64,000 nt of DNA from PALSA-1006 sp964571195 (GTDB taxonomy: Bacteria > Pseudomonadota > Gammaproteobacteria > Burkholderiales > Gallionellaceae), in assembly GCA_964571195.1 (NCBI GenBank), contig CAZNAD010000001.1, forward strand, positions 310,001 to 374,000, in the 5' to 3' direction. Below the pieces are notes generated by a model that saw only the letters and a list, made by a program, of their open reading frames with translations, ran no database searches and was not told where the DNA came from. Below, piece by piece: positions 26,019 through 35,297 of this stretch (positions are counted from its first letter, which is position 1; each line of letters starts with the position of its first letter). A program made the position numbers and the translations under genes.

Positions 26019-26444
26019 CTACCTCGGGTCGAAAGTCGGGGCGAAATTCTTCAGCGCAGGCTTCATCAGTAAATCTTCTTTGATCACATGGTCGATTAGC
26101 CATGAGCGCAAAAAATTGGTGAAGTGTTCCGCCGCCTCCGACGACCATGCCTGCCCCATTGCATCAAACTCTTCCTGCATCTGCTTTAGCCGAGCCAGCA
26201 GCGACATATGTGATTCATTAAGATTGGGTAGTTGCGTATAGCCTACCGCCAATGCGATTTTTTCTTCCCGCTCAAAATGAACCTGAGAATATTTGGTCAG
26301 GTTGGCAAGTTCCAGCGTCAGTTCGGCGCGGTTCTTTTTCAAAAGGCACTGCTCAACCCGATTGATGATATCGATCAGGTAGCGATGGTCATTATCAATG
26401 ACATTGTTCCCGACACTCAATTGATCACGCCACTGTAATGCCAT
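26019..26444 (-). CDS. Bacteriohemerythrin
   Basis: 141 residues from ATG 26444 (GGGGG upstream); an in-frame extension to 26534 lacks family similarity. The non-heme diiron O2-binding ligands are in place: NDHRYLIDIINRV, HFEREEKI, ESHMSLLARL and WLIDHVIKEDLL. The protein likely senses, stores or delivers oxygen. It is divergent from the diguanylate cyclase at 26747, and a second copy lies at 28668. Confidence 0.9.
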   Translation of the reverse strand: MALQWRDQLSVGNNVIDNDHRYLIDIINRVEQCLLKKNRAELTLELANLTKYSQVHFEREEKIALAVGYTQLPNLNESHMSLLARLKQMQEEFDAMGQAWSSEAAEHFTNFLRSWLIDHVIKEDLLMKPALKNFAPTFDPR

Positions 26445-26746
26445 ATAGCCCCCATTTGATAGTTCGAGCGATTGTAGACAGGGAATGTTACTGATTTCTA
26501 CTCCCCGGAGCTTTTTGCCTCTGCGCCACTGCATACAACTGAAAAGTGCTGTTTAGCGTGGGTTAATTGTAGTGGAATTTACGAGGCTTAGTGGACAGAG
26601 TGCTAGCATTTAAACAGATGGTTGGAGGTGGCAACTCCGTCCGTATCGAGTGCATCGCGCAGCAATGTGTATTGCAGTACGGATAGAGTGGAAATTACAA
26701 TTTTCGGGGTAAACTGAGCCTGCAATGAAAAAAATAAGAGGTGAGC
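26445..26746. other. Divergent intergenic region, no gene
   Basis: 302 bases between the minus-strand bacteriohemerythrin and the diguanylate cyclase. No ORF is supportable. A small hairpin GCAAT-GTGT-ATTGC, flanked by CCGTA/TACGG, lies at about 26639-26687 and could be in the diguanylate cyclase leader. No clear promoter consensus was found. Confidence 0.6.
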
Positions 26747-28207
26747 ATGTTTTTCCTGTCAAACCAAGCGCGGCCACTTGCCGACGATAAGCGCAAACTT
26801 ATCGTTATTTTGTCGTTGTTGTTGAGTTTGGGCTTTGCGGTTATTGCGCTAGCTAATTACTACGTTTCGAAGGCGGCTATCCGCGAATCCATCGTTTCGA
26901 ACGAGTTGCCACTGACTTCAGACAATATCTATTCTGAATTGCAGAAGGATTTGATTCGTCCTGTGTTCATCGCTTCCATGATGGCCAGCGATACTTTTGT
27001 GCGCGATTGGGTGGTTTCGGGCGAGAAGGATGTGGGAAGTATGACCAAGTATCTGCGCGAGGTCATGGTGCGTTATCGCACGTTCACCAGTTTCTTCGTG
27101 TCCGACCGCACTTCGATTTATTACCATGCGGATGGTGTGCTGAAGAAGGTGGCTCCAGGCGAGCCGCGCGACAAGTGGTACTACCGGGTGCGTGATATGA
27201 ATACGCCATATGAGATCAATCTCGATCCTGATCTGGCGAACCGGGATGCGCTGACTATCTTTATTAACTACCGCGTGCTGGATTACAGCGGGAAATTCAT
27301 CGGTGCAGCGGGGGTCGGACTGACGGTGGATGCTGTGAATATCCTGCTCAACAAGTACCAGCAACGTTATGGGCGCACCATTTATTTCGTCAGTCCGCAG
27401 GGCAAGGTGGTGATGGCGGGAAACGACACCCGCCTGATGGGGGTGGACATCAGTTCGCTGCCGGGCATCGGGGCGTTGACGGGACGTATTTTGCAGAAAG
27501 AGGGAGGTTCGTTTCAGTACAAGGCGGAAGGGAGTCACCACTTGTTGAATGTTCGTTATATCCCGGAGCTGAACTGGTATTTGTTTGCCGAGAAAAATGA
27601 AGATGCGATGCTGGTCGATATACGCAATACCTTGTACTTCAATCTGACACTGGCCTTTTCCGTGACAGTGATTGTCCTGCTGCTGACCAGTGTGACCCTG
27701 AATCGTTACCAGCGGCGTCTCGAGGCGATGGCAACTACGGATAAGCTCACAGGTTTGGCCAACCGGCAGGCCTTCGAGATGTTGGTCGGGCAGATGCGGC
27801 TAGAGGCGGAGCGCAGCAAGAAGCCGTTAGCTGCGTTGCTGATGGATATAGATCATTTCAAGAAGTGCAACGATATTTACGGCCATCTTGCGGGTGACAA
27901 AGTCATTCAGCGTGTCGCCACGATCATTCGCGCTACACTGCGTCAGTCGGATATCGTGTGCCGCTGGGGCGGTGAGGAATTTCTGGCAATAATCAAAGAT
28001 TGCAGTCCAGAACAAGGCATGCAGATTGCCGAGAATATCTGCGCTGCCGTGCGGCAGACACCGATTCAACTTGAGGGGGTGACGTTAAATATTACCCTCA
28101 GTATCGGCGTTGCCGTAGGCTTCGAAGAAAAGCGTTTGCTGGCTGATGCTGATGCGGCGTTGTATGCAGCCAAAGATGCGGGGCGCGACCAAGTGAAGGC
28201 TGCATGA
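26747..28207 (+). CDS. Cache-domain diguanylate cyclase
   Basis: 486 residues; ATG 26747 follows AGAGGTGAG and is preferred to GTG 26741. A TM at about 20-42, a periplasmic double-Cache-like sensor (~45-290, with FTSFFVSDRTSIYYH and KWYYRVRDM), a second TM (~300-320) and a GGDEF domain. The catalytic motif is GGEEF at 408-412, and the inhibitory I-site RQSD lies five residues before it, so it should make c-di-GMP with product feedback. It stands between two bacteriohemerythrin genes. Confidence 0.93.
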   Translation: MFFLSNQARPLADDKRKLIVILSLLLSLGFAVIALANYYVSKAAIRESIVSNELPLTSDNIYSELQKDLIRPVFIASMMASDTFVRDWVVSGEKDVGSMTKYLREVMVRYRTFTSFFVSDRTSIYYHADGVLKKVAPGEPRDKWYYRVRDMNTPYEINLDPDLANRDALTIFINYRVLDYSGKFIGAAGVGLTVDAVNILLNKYQQRYGRTIYFVSPQGKVVMAGNDTRLMGVDISSLPGIGALTGRILQKEGGSFQYKAEGSHHLLNVRYIPELNWYLFAEKNEDAMLVDIRNTLYFNLTLAFSVTVIVLLLTSVTLNRYQRRLEAMATTDKLTGLANRQAFEMLVGQMRLEAERSKKPLAALLMDIDHFKKCNDIYGHLAGDKVIQRVATIIRATLRQSDIVCRWGGEEFLAIIKDCSPEQGMQIAENICAAVRQTPIQLEGVTLNITLSIGVAVGFEEKRLLADADAALYAAKDAGRDQVKAA

Positions 28208-28268
28208 GCTGAGCATGAATAGCCTGGGGCGATTCATGCGCTGGTCAATTTGATCGGAGGCGTTAACG

Positions 28269-28547
28269 ATGAATGAGATATCCGATGCATCAGGCGACAA
28301 GCGCAATATCTGGATGCGCGCCTTATTTATGCTGTTGATGGCGTGTGTGTTGCACGTGAGCGGCACGGTGCTGTTTGTCGTGGCAGTCATCCAGTTCGTG
28401 ATCGTGTTGTTGAATGGCGAGCCTAATGCGCGGCTGGCTACATTTGGCCGCAGCTTGGGAAACTATCTGCGGGAGATAGTTAATTTTCTGACTTTCGCCA
28501 CTGAAGAGATTCCGTTTCCTTTCAGCGAGTGGCCTGCGGGCGATTAA
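28269..28547 (+). CDS. DUF4389-type membrane protein
   Basis: 92 residues with GGAGG before the ATG. One long hydrophobic stretch (residues ~16-52, probably two helices) is followed by NARLATFGRSLGNYLREIVNFLTFATEEIPFPF (shortened), the conserved signature of DUF4389. Function is unknown. It follows the diguanylate cyclase by 61 bases. Confidence 0.75.
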   Translation: MNEISDASGDKRNIWMRALFMLLMACVLHVSGTVLFVVAVIQFVIVLLNGEPNARLATFGRSLGNYLREIVNFLTFATEEIPFPFSEWPAGD

Positions 28548-28667
28548 TTCCAATGCTGCAAGATTTCCTTCGACCTTCTGGTGGTATTGAGTCTGGATTC
28601 AAATTGTTTTGCCGTGAGCCAATGGGGCAGCTTGTCCTGTTGTTGTGATTGTAGAGAGGAGATTTAG

Positions 28668-29078
28668 ATGACTCTGATATGGCGCAAACCGCTGGAGATC
28701 GGTGACGAAACGATCGATACAGACCACAAGTATCTTATCTGCATGATCAATACCGTTGAGTTGACGATGCGTACGCCGGAGCATCGTGACTTGCTGCCGG
28801 CCACGCTGGAGCAGCTGGTGGAATATACCAACGCGCACTTTAAGCGGGAAGAATCGATCATGTTGCTGACGAACTATCCCCGATATATGCAGCACAAACA
28901 GCAGCATCAATTGCTGATTCAGGAGCTGGACGATATTCAGAAAAAGCTCCAGGAGCGGGGAGGGGGGGAGTTTTCTGATGGGGAATGTGCCGAGCTTGCC
29001 AAGTTGTTCCGTCATTGGTTGATAGATCACTTGGTCAAGGAAGACATGCTGTTGAAACCATGGCTGGCGCGCAAGTAG
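28668..29078 (+). CDS. Bacteriohemerythrin (second copy)
   Basis: 136 residues, preceded by GAGAGGAG. Diiron ligands are in DTDHKYLICMIN, HFKREESIM, HKQQHQLLI and WLIDHLVKEDMLLKPW. It is clearly related to the minus-strand copy at 26019-26444, which also ends its ligand set with WLIDH(V/L)(I/V)KED, suggesting duplication. Likely role is oxygen binding; 120 bases separate it from DUF4389. Confidence 0.92.
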   Translation: MTLIWRKPLEIGDETIDTDHKYLICMINTVELTMRTPEHRDLLPATLEQLVEYTNAHFKREESIMLLTNYPRYMQHKQQHQLLIQELDDIQKKLQERGGGEFSDGECAELAKLFRHWLIDHLVKEDMLLKPWLARK

Positions 29079-29173
29079 GCCTCTTAAAGAGTGCAATGAC
29101 AATCGTGGCTGGTTTCGGTTTCAGTGCAATGAGACCAGTTCAGCATCGAAAGTGTTTTCAATCTACCTAAACG

Positions 29174-29995
29174 ATGTCGCCTGAATCACCTCAATCCTCC
29201 GAATTACGACAAGCCGCACTGCACTGGCTGGCCGAGTGTGATGCCATGCAGAAGGCGGCAGGTGTGCGCCGCTTGGCACAGGCGTGGGCGGCGGGTGAGA
29301 TTGGGCTGGATGACGAGGCGGTATTGAGTGTCGTCCCTGTCAGCCCGGGTCATCCGGCCAAGCCCGAGTTGGTCTCTCCCCTTGCTGTCAAACGCCGCGC
29401 GATGAATACGCCGGAAGGTCGTGCGGCGATGGTCCACGCATTGGTGCATATCGAGTTCAATGCGATCAATCTGGCGCTGGATGCGTTGTGGCGCTTTGCC
29501 GGGATGCCGCGCGAGTATTACGCCGATTGGTTGCAGGTGGCCGATGAGGAGGCGCTGCATTTCACGCTGCTGGCAGGGCATTTGCAGACGCAGGGTTATG
29601 CTTATGGCGATTTCTCTGCACACAACGGGCTGTGGGATATGGCGCTGCGCACGCAGCATGATCTGTTGGCGCGTATGGCCTTGCTGCCAAGGACGATGGA
29701 GGCGCGCGGGCTGGATGTGACGCCGGGCACCAAGGCGAAGCTGGTGCAGGCGGGGGATCGCGCGGTCGGCCCCATTCTGGATATCGTGCTGCGCGATGAG
29801 ATCGGACATGTCGCCATCGGCAACCGCTGGTTCAACTATCTGTGTGTGCAACGCGGGTTGGAACCGGCTGCCACCTATGTCGCTCTGCTGACCGAATATA
29901 ATGCGGTGCTGCGGCGCGGGCCGTTCAATCTGGAGGCGCGCCGTGCGGCGGGTTTCAGTGAAACGGAATTGGCCGGCTTGGGGCTGGCGCGGTAA
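29174..29995 (+). CDS. Ferritin-like protein, DUF455 family
   Basis: 273 residues. Helices carry the carboxylate/His metal ligands expected of a ferritin-like diiron protein: HALVHIEFNAINLALD, ADEEALHFTLL and LRDEIGHVAIGNRW. The family is widespread in proteobacteria but its reaction is not settled. An N-terminal helical region (residues 1-75) precedes the four-helix core. It sits alone between the hemerythrin and a PP-loop gene. Confidence 0.85.
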   Translation: MSPESPQSSELRQAALHWLAECDAMQKAAGVRRLAQAWAAGEIGLDDEAVLSVVPVSPGHPAKPELVSPLAVKRRAMNTPEGRAAMVHALVHIEFNAINLALDALWRFAGMPREYYADWLQVADEEALHFTLLAGHLQTQGYAYGDFSAHNGLWDMALRTQHDLLARMALLPRTMEARGLDVTPGTKAKLVQAGDRAVGPILDIVLRDEIGHVAIGNRWFNYLCVQRGLEPAATYVALLTEYNAVLRRGPFNLEARRAAGFSETELAGLGLAR

Positions 29996-30044
29996 AGTGC
30001 CGCCCAGCACGGTCAATCAACATCTTTTAACATCCACTCTATGA

Positions 30045-30722
30045 ATGCTCATGCGTAACAAGACTTGGCTCAGTTGGAGCAGTGGTAAAGACAGTGCCTG
30101 GGCGCTGCATGAGTTGCGTCAGTCCGACGAATACGAGGTGGTGGGTTTGTTCACCACCATCAACTCGGCATTCGAGCGGGTCGCCATGCATGCGGTGCGT
30201 GTCGAGTTGTTGCGCAAACAGGCGCAGGCGGTCGGTCTGCCGCTGTATCTGATCGAGATACCCTATCCCTGTTCCGACGAACAATATGCCGCCGTGATGG
30301 AGGACTTCATGGTGCGCGCGCGCAGCGAGGGTGTGCAGTTCATGGCGTTCGGCGACCTGTATCTGGAGGATGTGCGGCGTTACCGCGAGGAGCGTATGCA
30401 GGGCAGTGGTATCACGCCGCTGTTCCCGTTGTGGGGCAGGCCGACGCGGGCCTTGCTGGAAGAGATGCTGGCAGGCGGTGTACGCACCTGCCTGACCTGC
30501 GTCGATCCTAAGGTGTTGCCCGCCGAGTTCGCCGGACGTGAATTGACGAGCGAGTTGTTGGCGAGCATGCCGCCCGGCATCGACCCGTGCGGTGAGAACG
30601 GCGAGTTCCACACTTTCGTTTTTGCCGGGCCGATGTTCAGTACGCCGCTCGATATCGAGATGGGCGAGGTGGTGGAGCGCGACGGTTTTGTGTTTGCAGA
30701 TTGCCGCTTACGGCAGGGGTGA
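30045..30722 (+). CDS. Adenine nucleotide alpha-hydrolase / diphthine-ammonia-ligase-like PP-loop protein
   Basis: 225 residues; the start could be ATG 30045 or 30051, as neither has a convincing ribosome site. The PP-loop is LSWSSGKDSAWAL. Family motifs FGDLYLEDVRRYREER, LFPLWGR, and CGENGEFHTFVFAGPMF are typical of the DUF71 ATP-pyrophosphatase group that includes archaeal/eukaryal diphthine-ammonia ligase. Bacteria lack diphthamide, so the bacterial substrate is unknown. It precedes pepD closely. Confidence 0.83.
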   Translation: MLMRNKTWLSWSSGKDSAWALHELRQSDEYEVVGLFTTINSAFERVAMHAVRVELLRKQAQAVGLPLYLIEIPYPCSDEQYAAVMEDFMVRARSEGVQFMAFGDLYLEDVRRYREERMQGSGITPLFPLWGRPTRALLEEMLAGGVRTCLTCVDPKVLPAEFAGRELTSELLASMPPGIDPCGENGEFHTFVFAGPMFSTPLDIEMGEVVERDGFVFADCRLRQG

Positions 30723-30742
30723 TTGATTTGAGTGAGATGGTA

Positions 30743-32212
30743 ATGAACAGTGATTTGAAAACGTTGCAACCGCAGATAGTCTGGGCGCATTTCTCCACGT
30801 TATGCGCGATACCGCGTCCCTCGTATCATGAGGCGGCGCTGCGTGAACATCTCCTGCGCTGGGCACAGGTGCGCGGCATTGTTGCCGTCGTCGATGCGGT
30901 CGGCAATCTGATCCTGAGCAAACCCGCCAGCCCCGGCTGCGAGGCGGCTCCGGCAGTGATCCTGCAAGGCCATCTGGACATGGTGTGCCAAGCCAATGCC
31001 GGGACGGTGCACGATTTCGAGCGTGACGCGATTCGCACTGTCTTGCGCGAGGGCTGGCTCATCGCCGAGGACACCACGCTGGGGGCGGACAACGGTATCG
31101 GTGTGGCGCTGGCGCTGGCCGCGCTGGAAGCGCCGGACCTGATCCATCCCGCGTTGGAGGTGTTGCTCACCGTCAACGAGGAATCCGGCATGGACGGTGC
31201 GCGCGGTCTGGCCCCCGACACGTTGCAGGGCGGCGTGCTCATCAATCTGGATACCGAGGAGTGGGGACATTTCTATCTGGGCTGTGCGGGCGGGGTGGAT
31301 GTAGAGGTGCGCGGTGATTGCGGGCAGGATGAGCTGCCGTACGATTATGTGACGTTGCGTTTCGATGTGTCCGGCTTGCGCGGCGGGCACTCCGGCATGG
31401 ATATCCATGCCGGGCGTGGCAATGCCGTCAAGCTGCTGGCGGAAGCGTTGCGTGATCTGGCAGCGCATACCGATGTGCGTCTGGTCGAGATGCAGGGCGG
31501 TTCGGCGCGTAATGCCATCCCGCGCGAGGCGTTTGCCGTGTGTGCCCTGCCTGCGGCGGCCGTGGCGGGGATCAATACATGGGTGGAGCATAGATTGGCA
31601 AGCTGGCGACAGCGTTTCTCCGGAGCCGATGCACAGGTGATGTTGCGTTATGAATTGGATGAGATGCCGCTGGGCAAAGCCGTCCGGCAGGTCGAACGCG
31701 AGCGTGTGCTGGCTTGGCTTGATAACGTCGTCAACGGTGTGGCGCAGATGAGTGACGATTTTCCCGGTGTGACGGATACCTCCAGCAACCTTGGTGTGTT
31801 CTCCCTGCGGCGCGGCGAACTGAAAGCGACCTTCAAGGTGCGTTCTCTGCATGATGCCCGTGCCGACGCGCTGGCCGACAAGTTGTGTGCGTTCGCGGCG
31901 GGCTATGGTTTACGAGCCGTCAAGGAAGGCGCATATCCCGGCTGGACGCCGAACCCGGCATCGGGCCTGCTCGACTTGTGCCAGCAGGTGTATGTGGCAC
32001 AGTTCGGCCAGCCGGCCTCGATACAGGTGATCCATGCCGGTCTGGAATGTGGTTTGCTCGCGGCGAGTCATCCGCATCTGGAGATGATCTCGTTCGGGCC
32101 AGACATACGCGGTGCCCATGCGCCGGGTGAGCGGGTGGAGGTCGCCTCGGTCGGACGGTGCTGGACCTTGCTCCAAGCGGTGTTGCTGGCATTGTCGAAA
32201 GTGCGGCGATGA
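30743..32212 (+). CDS. pepD: Aminoacyl-histidine dipeptidase
   Basis: 489 residues. ATG 30743 is preferred because GAGTGAG sits 6 bases before it; the frame is open from 30701. M20-family metal ligands are present in QGHLDMVCQ, TLGADNGIGVALAL, NEESGMDGARGL, NLDTEEWGHFYLGCAGG and IHAGLECGLL. PepD hydrolyses dipeptides such as carnosine-type Xaa-His. It is the first of three overlapping small genes (4 bases with the glutaredoxin-like gene). Confidence 0.92.
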   Translation: MNSDLKTLQPQIVWAHFSTLCAIPRPSYHEAALREHLLRWAQVRGIVAVVDAVGNLILSKPASPGCEAAPAVILQGHLDMVCQANAGTVHDFERDAIRTVLREGWLIAEDTTLGADNGIGVALALAALEAPDLIHPALEVLLTVNEESGMDGARGLAPDTLQGGVLINLDTEEWGHFYLGCAGGVDVEVRGDCGQDELPYDYVTLRFDVSGLRGGHSGMDIHAGRGNAVKLLAEALRDLAAHTDVRLVEMQGGSARNAIPREAFAVCALPAAAVAGINTWVEHRLASWRQRFSGADAQVMLRYELDEMPLGKAVRQVERERVLAWLDNVVNGVAQMSDDFPGVTDTSSNLGVFSLRRGELKATFKVRSLHDARADALADKLCAFAAGYGLRAVKEGAYPGWTPNPASGLLDLCQQVYVAQFGQPASIQVIHAGLECGLLAASHPHLEMISFGPDIRGAHAPGERVEVASVGRCWTLLQAVLLALSKVRR

Positions 32213-32445
32213 AGCTGTTGTTCTACGGCACGCCGTTCTGCCATCTGTGTGACGAGGCGGAAGCGTTGCTGCAAGCCCTGCCGGTGACGGTGGAATATAT
32301 CGACATCGCGGAGGATGATGCCGCGCTGGAACGATACGAGACACGTATCCCGGTGGTGCGCCGGGTCGATACCGATGCCGAGCTGGGCTGGCCGTTCGAC
32401 AGACAGGCGCTGGTCGATTTTCTGGCAGGAACAGACCCCGCGTGA
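32209..32445 (+). CDS. Glutaredoxin-family protein
   Basis: 78 residues; ATG 32209 overlaps the pepD stop (ATGA). MKLLFYGTPFCHLCDEAEALL carries a CHLC redox motif at the start of helix 1, and TRIPVVRRVD supplies the cis-proline after the beta strand, the minimal thioredoxin fold seen in DUF836 glutaredoxin-like proteins. Likely a thiol-disulfide protein in the cytoplasm. Confidence 0.85.
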   Translation: MKLLFYGTPFCHLCDEAEALLQALPVTVEYIDIAEDDAALERYETRIPVVRRVDTDAELGWPFDRQALVDFLAGTDPA

Positions 32446-32777
32446 TGGACAAGATGTATCTACAGACAATCACCGTCCATCCGCAGGCTCCGGCCAAACC
32501 GGCAACGGGCGCGCAGTGCAACGGCTGTGGTGTCTGTTGTGCGGCAGAGCCGTGCCCGGTGGCGATGGTGTTCCTGTGGCAATGGCGCGGTGCGTGTCGT
32601 GCCCTGGTGTGGCAGGACGAGTCGCGGCGTTATGTGTGCGGCATGGTGTTAGGCCCGGAACTGCATGTGCGTTTTCTGCCCCGGTATTTGGTCAGGTGTT
32701 TGGGACGGTTGTTCGCCGCGCGTATCTCTGCCGGATCAGGCTGCGACTTCGACGCGCAAGTGCAACACATGCAGTGA
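32445..32777 (+). CDS. Cysteine-rich small protein
   Basis: 110 residues from ATG 32445, overlapping the previous stop by one base. The N-terminal half has CNGCGVCCAAEPCPVAM, a ferredoxin-like cysteine cluster also found at the start of YkgJ-type zinc/iron-cluster proteins, plus further cysteines (GACRAL, YVCGM, VRCLGR, SGCDFDAQ). It may bind an Fe-S cluster or zinc. It is convergent with the ABC-F gene, whose stop is 6 bases beyond. Confidence 0.7.
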   Translation: MDKMYLQTITVHPQAPAKPATGAQCNGCGVCCAAEPCPVAMVFLWQWRGACRALVWQDESRRYVCGMVLGPELHVRFLPRYLVRCLGRLFAARISAGSGCDFDAQVQHMQ

Positions 32778-32783
32778 GTGTGC

Positions 32784-34640
32784 TCAGCCCGCTGCTTCTT
32801 TCTCCATCTCCAGTTCCAACCAGGCTTCTTCCAGTTCGGCTACTTTCGCCTGTAGCCGCGCGTGGTCGGCATTCAACTTCTCGACTTTCGCTCGGTCGGG
32901 ATTGGTATAGGTGTCTGGATCAGCGAGTTGCTGGTTGATGGTGGCGAGCTCGGTCTGCGCTTTGTTCAACTCGGTTTCAAGCTTGTTCTGTTTCGATTGC
33001 AGCGCTTTGCGATTCTGCTTGGGCGCGGCCTGTGCTTTGGGTTTTTCCTGCGCTGTTTGTGCAGCGGTCTCGCGCGGACGGCGGGTCTCTATCCAGTTCT
33101 TGTAGTCTTCCAGATCACCATCGAACAGTTTGGCGGCACCGTCGGCCACCAGCCACAACTCGTCGGCTACGGCACGGATCAGGCTGCGGTCGTGTGACAC
33201 CAGGATCACCGCGCCGGTGTATTCCTCCAGCGCGAGGGTGAGTGCGTCGCGCATGTCGAGGTCGAGGTGGTTGGTGGGCTCGTCGAGCAGTAGCAGATGC
33301 GGTTTCTGCCAAGCCAGCAGCGCAAGTGCCAGACGGCTCTTCTCGCCACCGGAGAAACTCGCCACCGGACGGTCTTCGCTGTCGCCCGCCAGACCGAAAC
33401 GGCCCAGGAAACTGCGCAGGGTGAGGCTGGTTTCTTTCGGCGCGATACGCTCCATGTGTTGCAGCGGTGTGGCTGCGCTGTCCAGATGTTCGAGTTGGTG
33501 CTGGGCGAAATATCCGATGCGGATGTCGGGAGTGAGTTCGAGTTTGCCCGAGGTCGCTTGCAACTCGCCCACCAGCAGTTTGATAAGTGTGGATTTGCCC
33601 GCGCCGTTGGGGCCGAGCAGGGCGATACGCGCCCCGGCACGCAAGATGAGTTCGATGTCGTTGAATAGTTTTTTTTCGCCATAGGCGAAGCCCATCTTCT
33701 CCGCGCGCAGCAGCAGGTCCGGGCTGCGTTCCGGCGCTTCGATCTCCAGCTTGAAATGGCCGTCGCTCACATGGGCCGGGGCGATACGGGTGATGCGTTC
33801 CAGTGCCTTGATGCGGCTCTGTGCCTGTTTGGCTTTGGTGGCTTTGGCGCGAAAGCGGCGCACGAAGTCCTCCAGATGCGCGATCTTGTCCTGTTGTTTT
33901 TCGAAGGCCTGGTTCTGCTGGGTGATCTTTTCTGCACGGGCGCGTTCGAAATCGTCGTAGTCGCCGGTGTAACAATCGATGGTCTTGTCGTGCACGTGGG
34001 CGATGCGGTTGACGCAGGCATTGAGGAACTCGCGGTCGTGCGAGACCAGCAGGATGCTGCCGGGGTAACGCGCCAGATATTGTTCGAGCCACAGGATGGC
34101 TTCGAGGTCGAGGTGGTTGGTGGGTTCGTCCAGCAGCAACAGGTCGGCACGGTGCATCAATGCGCGCGCCAGATTGAGGCGCATGCGCCAGCCGCCGGAG
34201 AAACTGGCGACGGGGCGCTCCAGTGTGTCGTTGGCGAAACCCAGCCCGTTGAGCAGTTGCGCGGCGCGCGCTTGGGCACCGTAGCCGTCGATGGTTTCGT
34301 AGCGGTGTTGCGCGTCGAACCAGGCGCTGTCGTGTTTTTCCTGTGCCAGTGCCTGTTCCAGTAGGCGCAGTTCCGTGTCGCCGTCGAGCACGAATTCGAG
34401 CGCGGACTGGTCCGAGTTGGCGATCTCCTGTTCGACGAAGGCGATGGTCTTGCCGGATTGCAAAGCGACTTCGCCGCCGTCGGGTTTGATCTCGCCCCGG
34501 ATGAGGCGGAACAGGGTGGATTTGCCGCAGCCGTTATGGCCGACCAGACCGATGCGCTGGTCGGCGTAGGCTTGCAGGTTCACGTTCTGGAGTAGCGGGA
34601 TGCCGCCTTGCAGGTAGGTCAGGTTCTGGATGTTGAGCAT
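32784..34640 (-). CDS. ABC-F family ATPase (YheS/Uup-like)
   Basis: 618 residues with two ABC domains and no membrane segments. Walker A motifs are GHNGCGKST and GPNGAGKST; signatures are SFSGGWRMRL and SFSGGEKSRLA; Walker B is LLLLDEPTNHLDL in both. A linker of the P-site tRNA-interaction type (YDDFERARAEKITQQ...) joins them, and a C-terminal coiled coil (residues ~545-615) follows. ABC-F proteins act on the ribosome; this layout best fits YheS (EttA relative). Confidence 0.92.
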   Translation of the reverse strand: MLNIQNLTYLQGGIPLLQNVNLQAYADQRIGLVGHNGCGKSTLFRLIRGEIKPDGGEVALQSGKTIAFVEQEIANSDQSALEFVLDGDTELRLLEQALAQEKHDSAWFDAQHRYETIDGYGAQARAAQLLNGLGFANDTLERPVASFSGGWRMRLNLARALMHRADLLLLDEPTNHLDLEAILWLEQYLARYPGSILLVSHDREFLNACVNRIAHVHDKTIDCYTGDYDDFERARAEKITQQNQAFEKQQDKIAHLEDFVRRFRAKATKAKQAQSRIKALERITRIAPAHVSDGHFKLEIEAPERSPDLLLRAEKMGFAYGEKKLFNDIELILRAGARIALLGPNGAGKSTLIKLLVGELQATSGKLELTPDIRIGYFAQHQLEHLDSAATPLQHMERIAPKETSLTLRSFLGRFGLAGDSEDRPVASFSGGEKSRLALALLAWQKPHLLLLDEPTNHLDLDMRDALTLALEEYTGAVILVSHDRSLIRAVADELWLVADGAAKLFDGDLEDYKNWIETRRPRETAAQTAQEKPKAQAAPKQNRKALQSKQNKLETELNKAQTELATINQQLADPDTYTNPDRAKVEKLNADHARLQAKVAELEEAWLELEMEKEAAG

Positions 34641-34700
34641 GGTGCGATGATAACAGAGGGTATGCCCCGCCGTTTCCGGCGGCGGGGTGTGCTGCGGAGG

Positions 34701-35297
34701 TCAGGCGATCTTGCAGGCCTGGTCGAAGGTCAGGCGCGGGCTGCGCGGGTAGACGCCTTTGGCATCGCCGTAACCGATGTTGCACAGGAAGTTGGATTTG
34801 ATGTCGGTGTCTGCGAAGAACAGCTCGTCGACTTTGGCGTTGTCGAAGCCGGACATGGGGCCGCAATCCAGTCCGAGCGCGCGCGCGGCGAGGATGAGGT
34901 AGGCACCTTGCAAGGTGCCGTTGCGAAAGGCGGTGATGTCGGCAAGTGTGGCGTTGCCCGCAAACATGTCGCGCGCAGAAGGGATGGGCGGGAACAGTTG
35001 CGGCAGGCGTTCGAAGAATCGGGTGTCGTAACCGATGATGGCGGTGACGGGGGCGGCCATGGTCTTGGCCCGGTTGCCTTCCATCATGGCCTGATCGAGT
35101 CGTTCTTTGGCGTGTTTGCTTTTGACGAATACGATGCGTGCCGGACTGCAATTCATTGAGGTGGGCGGCATGCGCAGGGTGTCATAAAGACGATGCAACA
35201 GTTCATCGGGGACGGGGCGGTCTTGCCAAGCGTTGTGGGTATGGGCTTCGAGGAACAGTTGGTCGAATGCGGCGGCGGGCAGCGGGGTATTGGACAT
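34701..35297 (-). CDS. Malonic-semialdehyde-reductase-like nitroreductase (RutE/HadB family)
   Basis: 198 residues; ATG 35297 follows ACAGGAGAAGATC. The frame extends to 35375 without a site. Family motifs: HNAWQDRPVPDELLHRLYDTLRMPPTSMNCSPARIVFV (shortened, FMN-binding TSMNCSPAR), AMMEGNRAKTMAAPVTAIIGYD, FRNGTLQGAYLILAARALGLDCGPMSGFD and FLCNIGYGD. It uses FMN and NAD(P)H to reduce small carbonyl or nitro compounds. No rut operon is nearby. Confidence 0.88.
   Translation of the reverse strand: MSNTPLPAAAFDQLFLEAHTHNAWQDRPVPDELLHRLYDTLRMPPTSMNCSPARIVFVKSKHAKERLDQAMMEGNRAKTMAAPVTAIIGYDTRFFERLPQLFPPIPSARDMFAGNATLADITAFRNGTLQGAYLILAARALGLDCGPMSGFDNAKVDELFFADTDIKSNFLCNIGYGDAKGVYPRSPRLTFDQACKIA

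Noticed and set aside
26639..26687. c-di-GMP riboswitch before the diguanylate cyclase
   Set aside because: A small hairpin is present, but none of the conserved GEMM core sequences are seen.
30800..31852. 350-codon minus-strand frame opposite pepD
   Set aside because: Shadow of pepD, whose motifs are complete on the plus strand.
33115..34092. 325-codon minus-strand frame within the ABC-F gene
   Set aside because: Alternative frame of the ABC-F gene, rich in Arg/Pro, without motifs.
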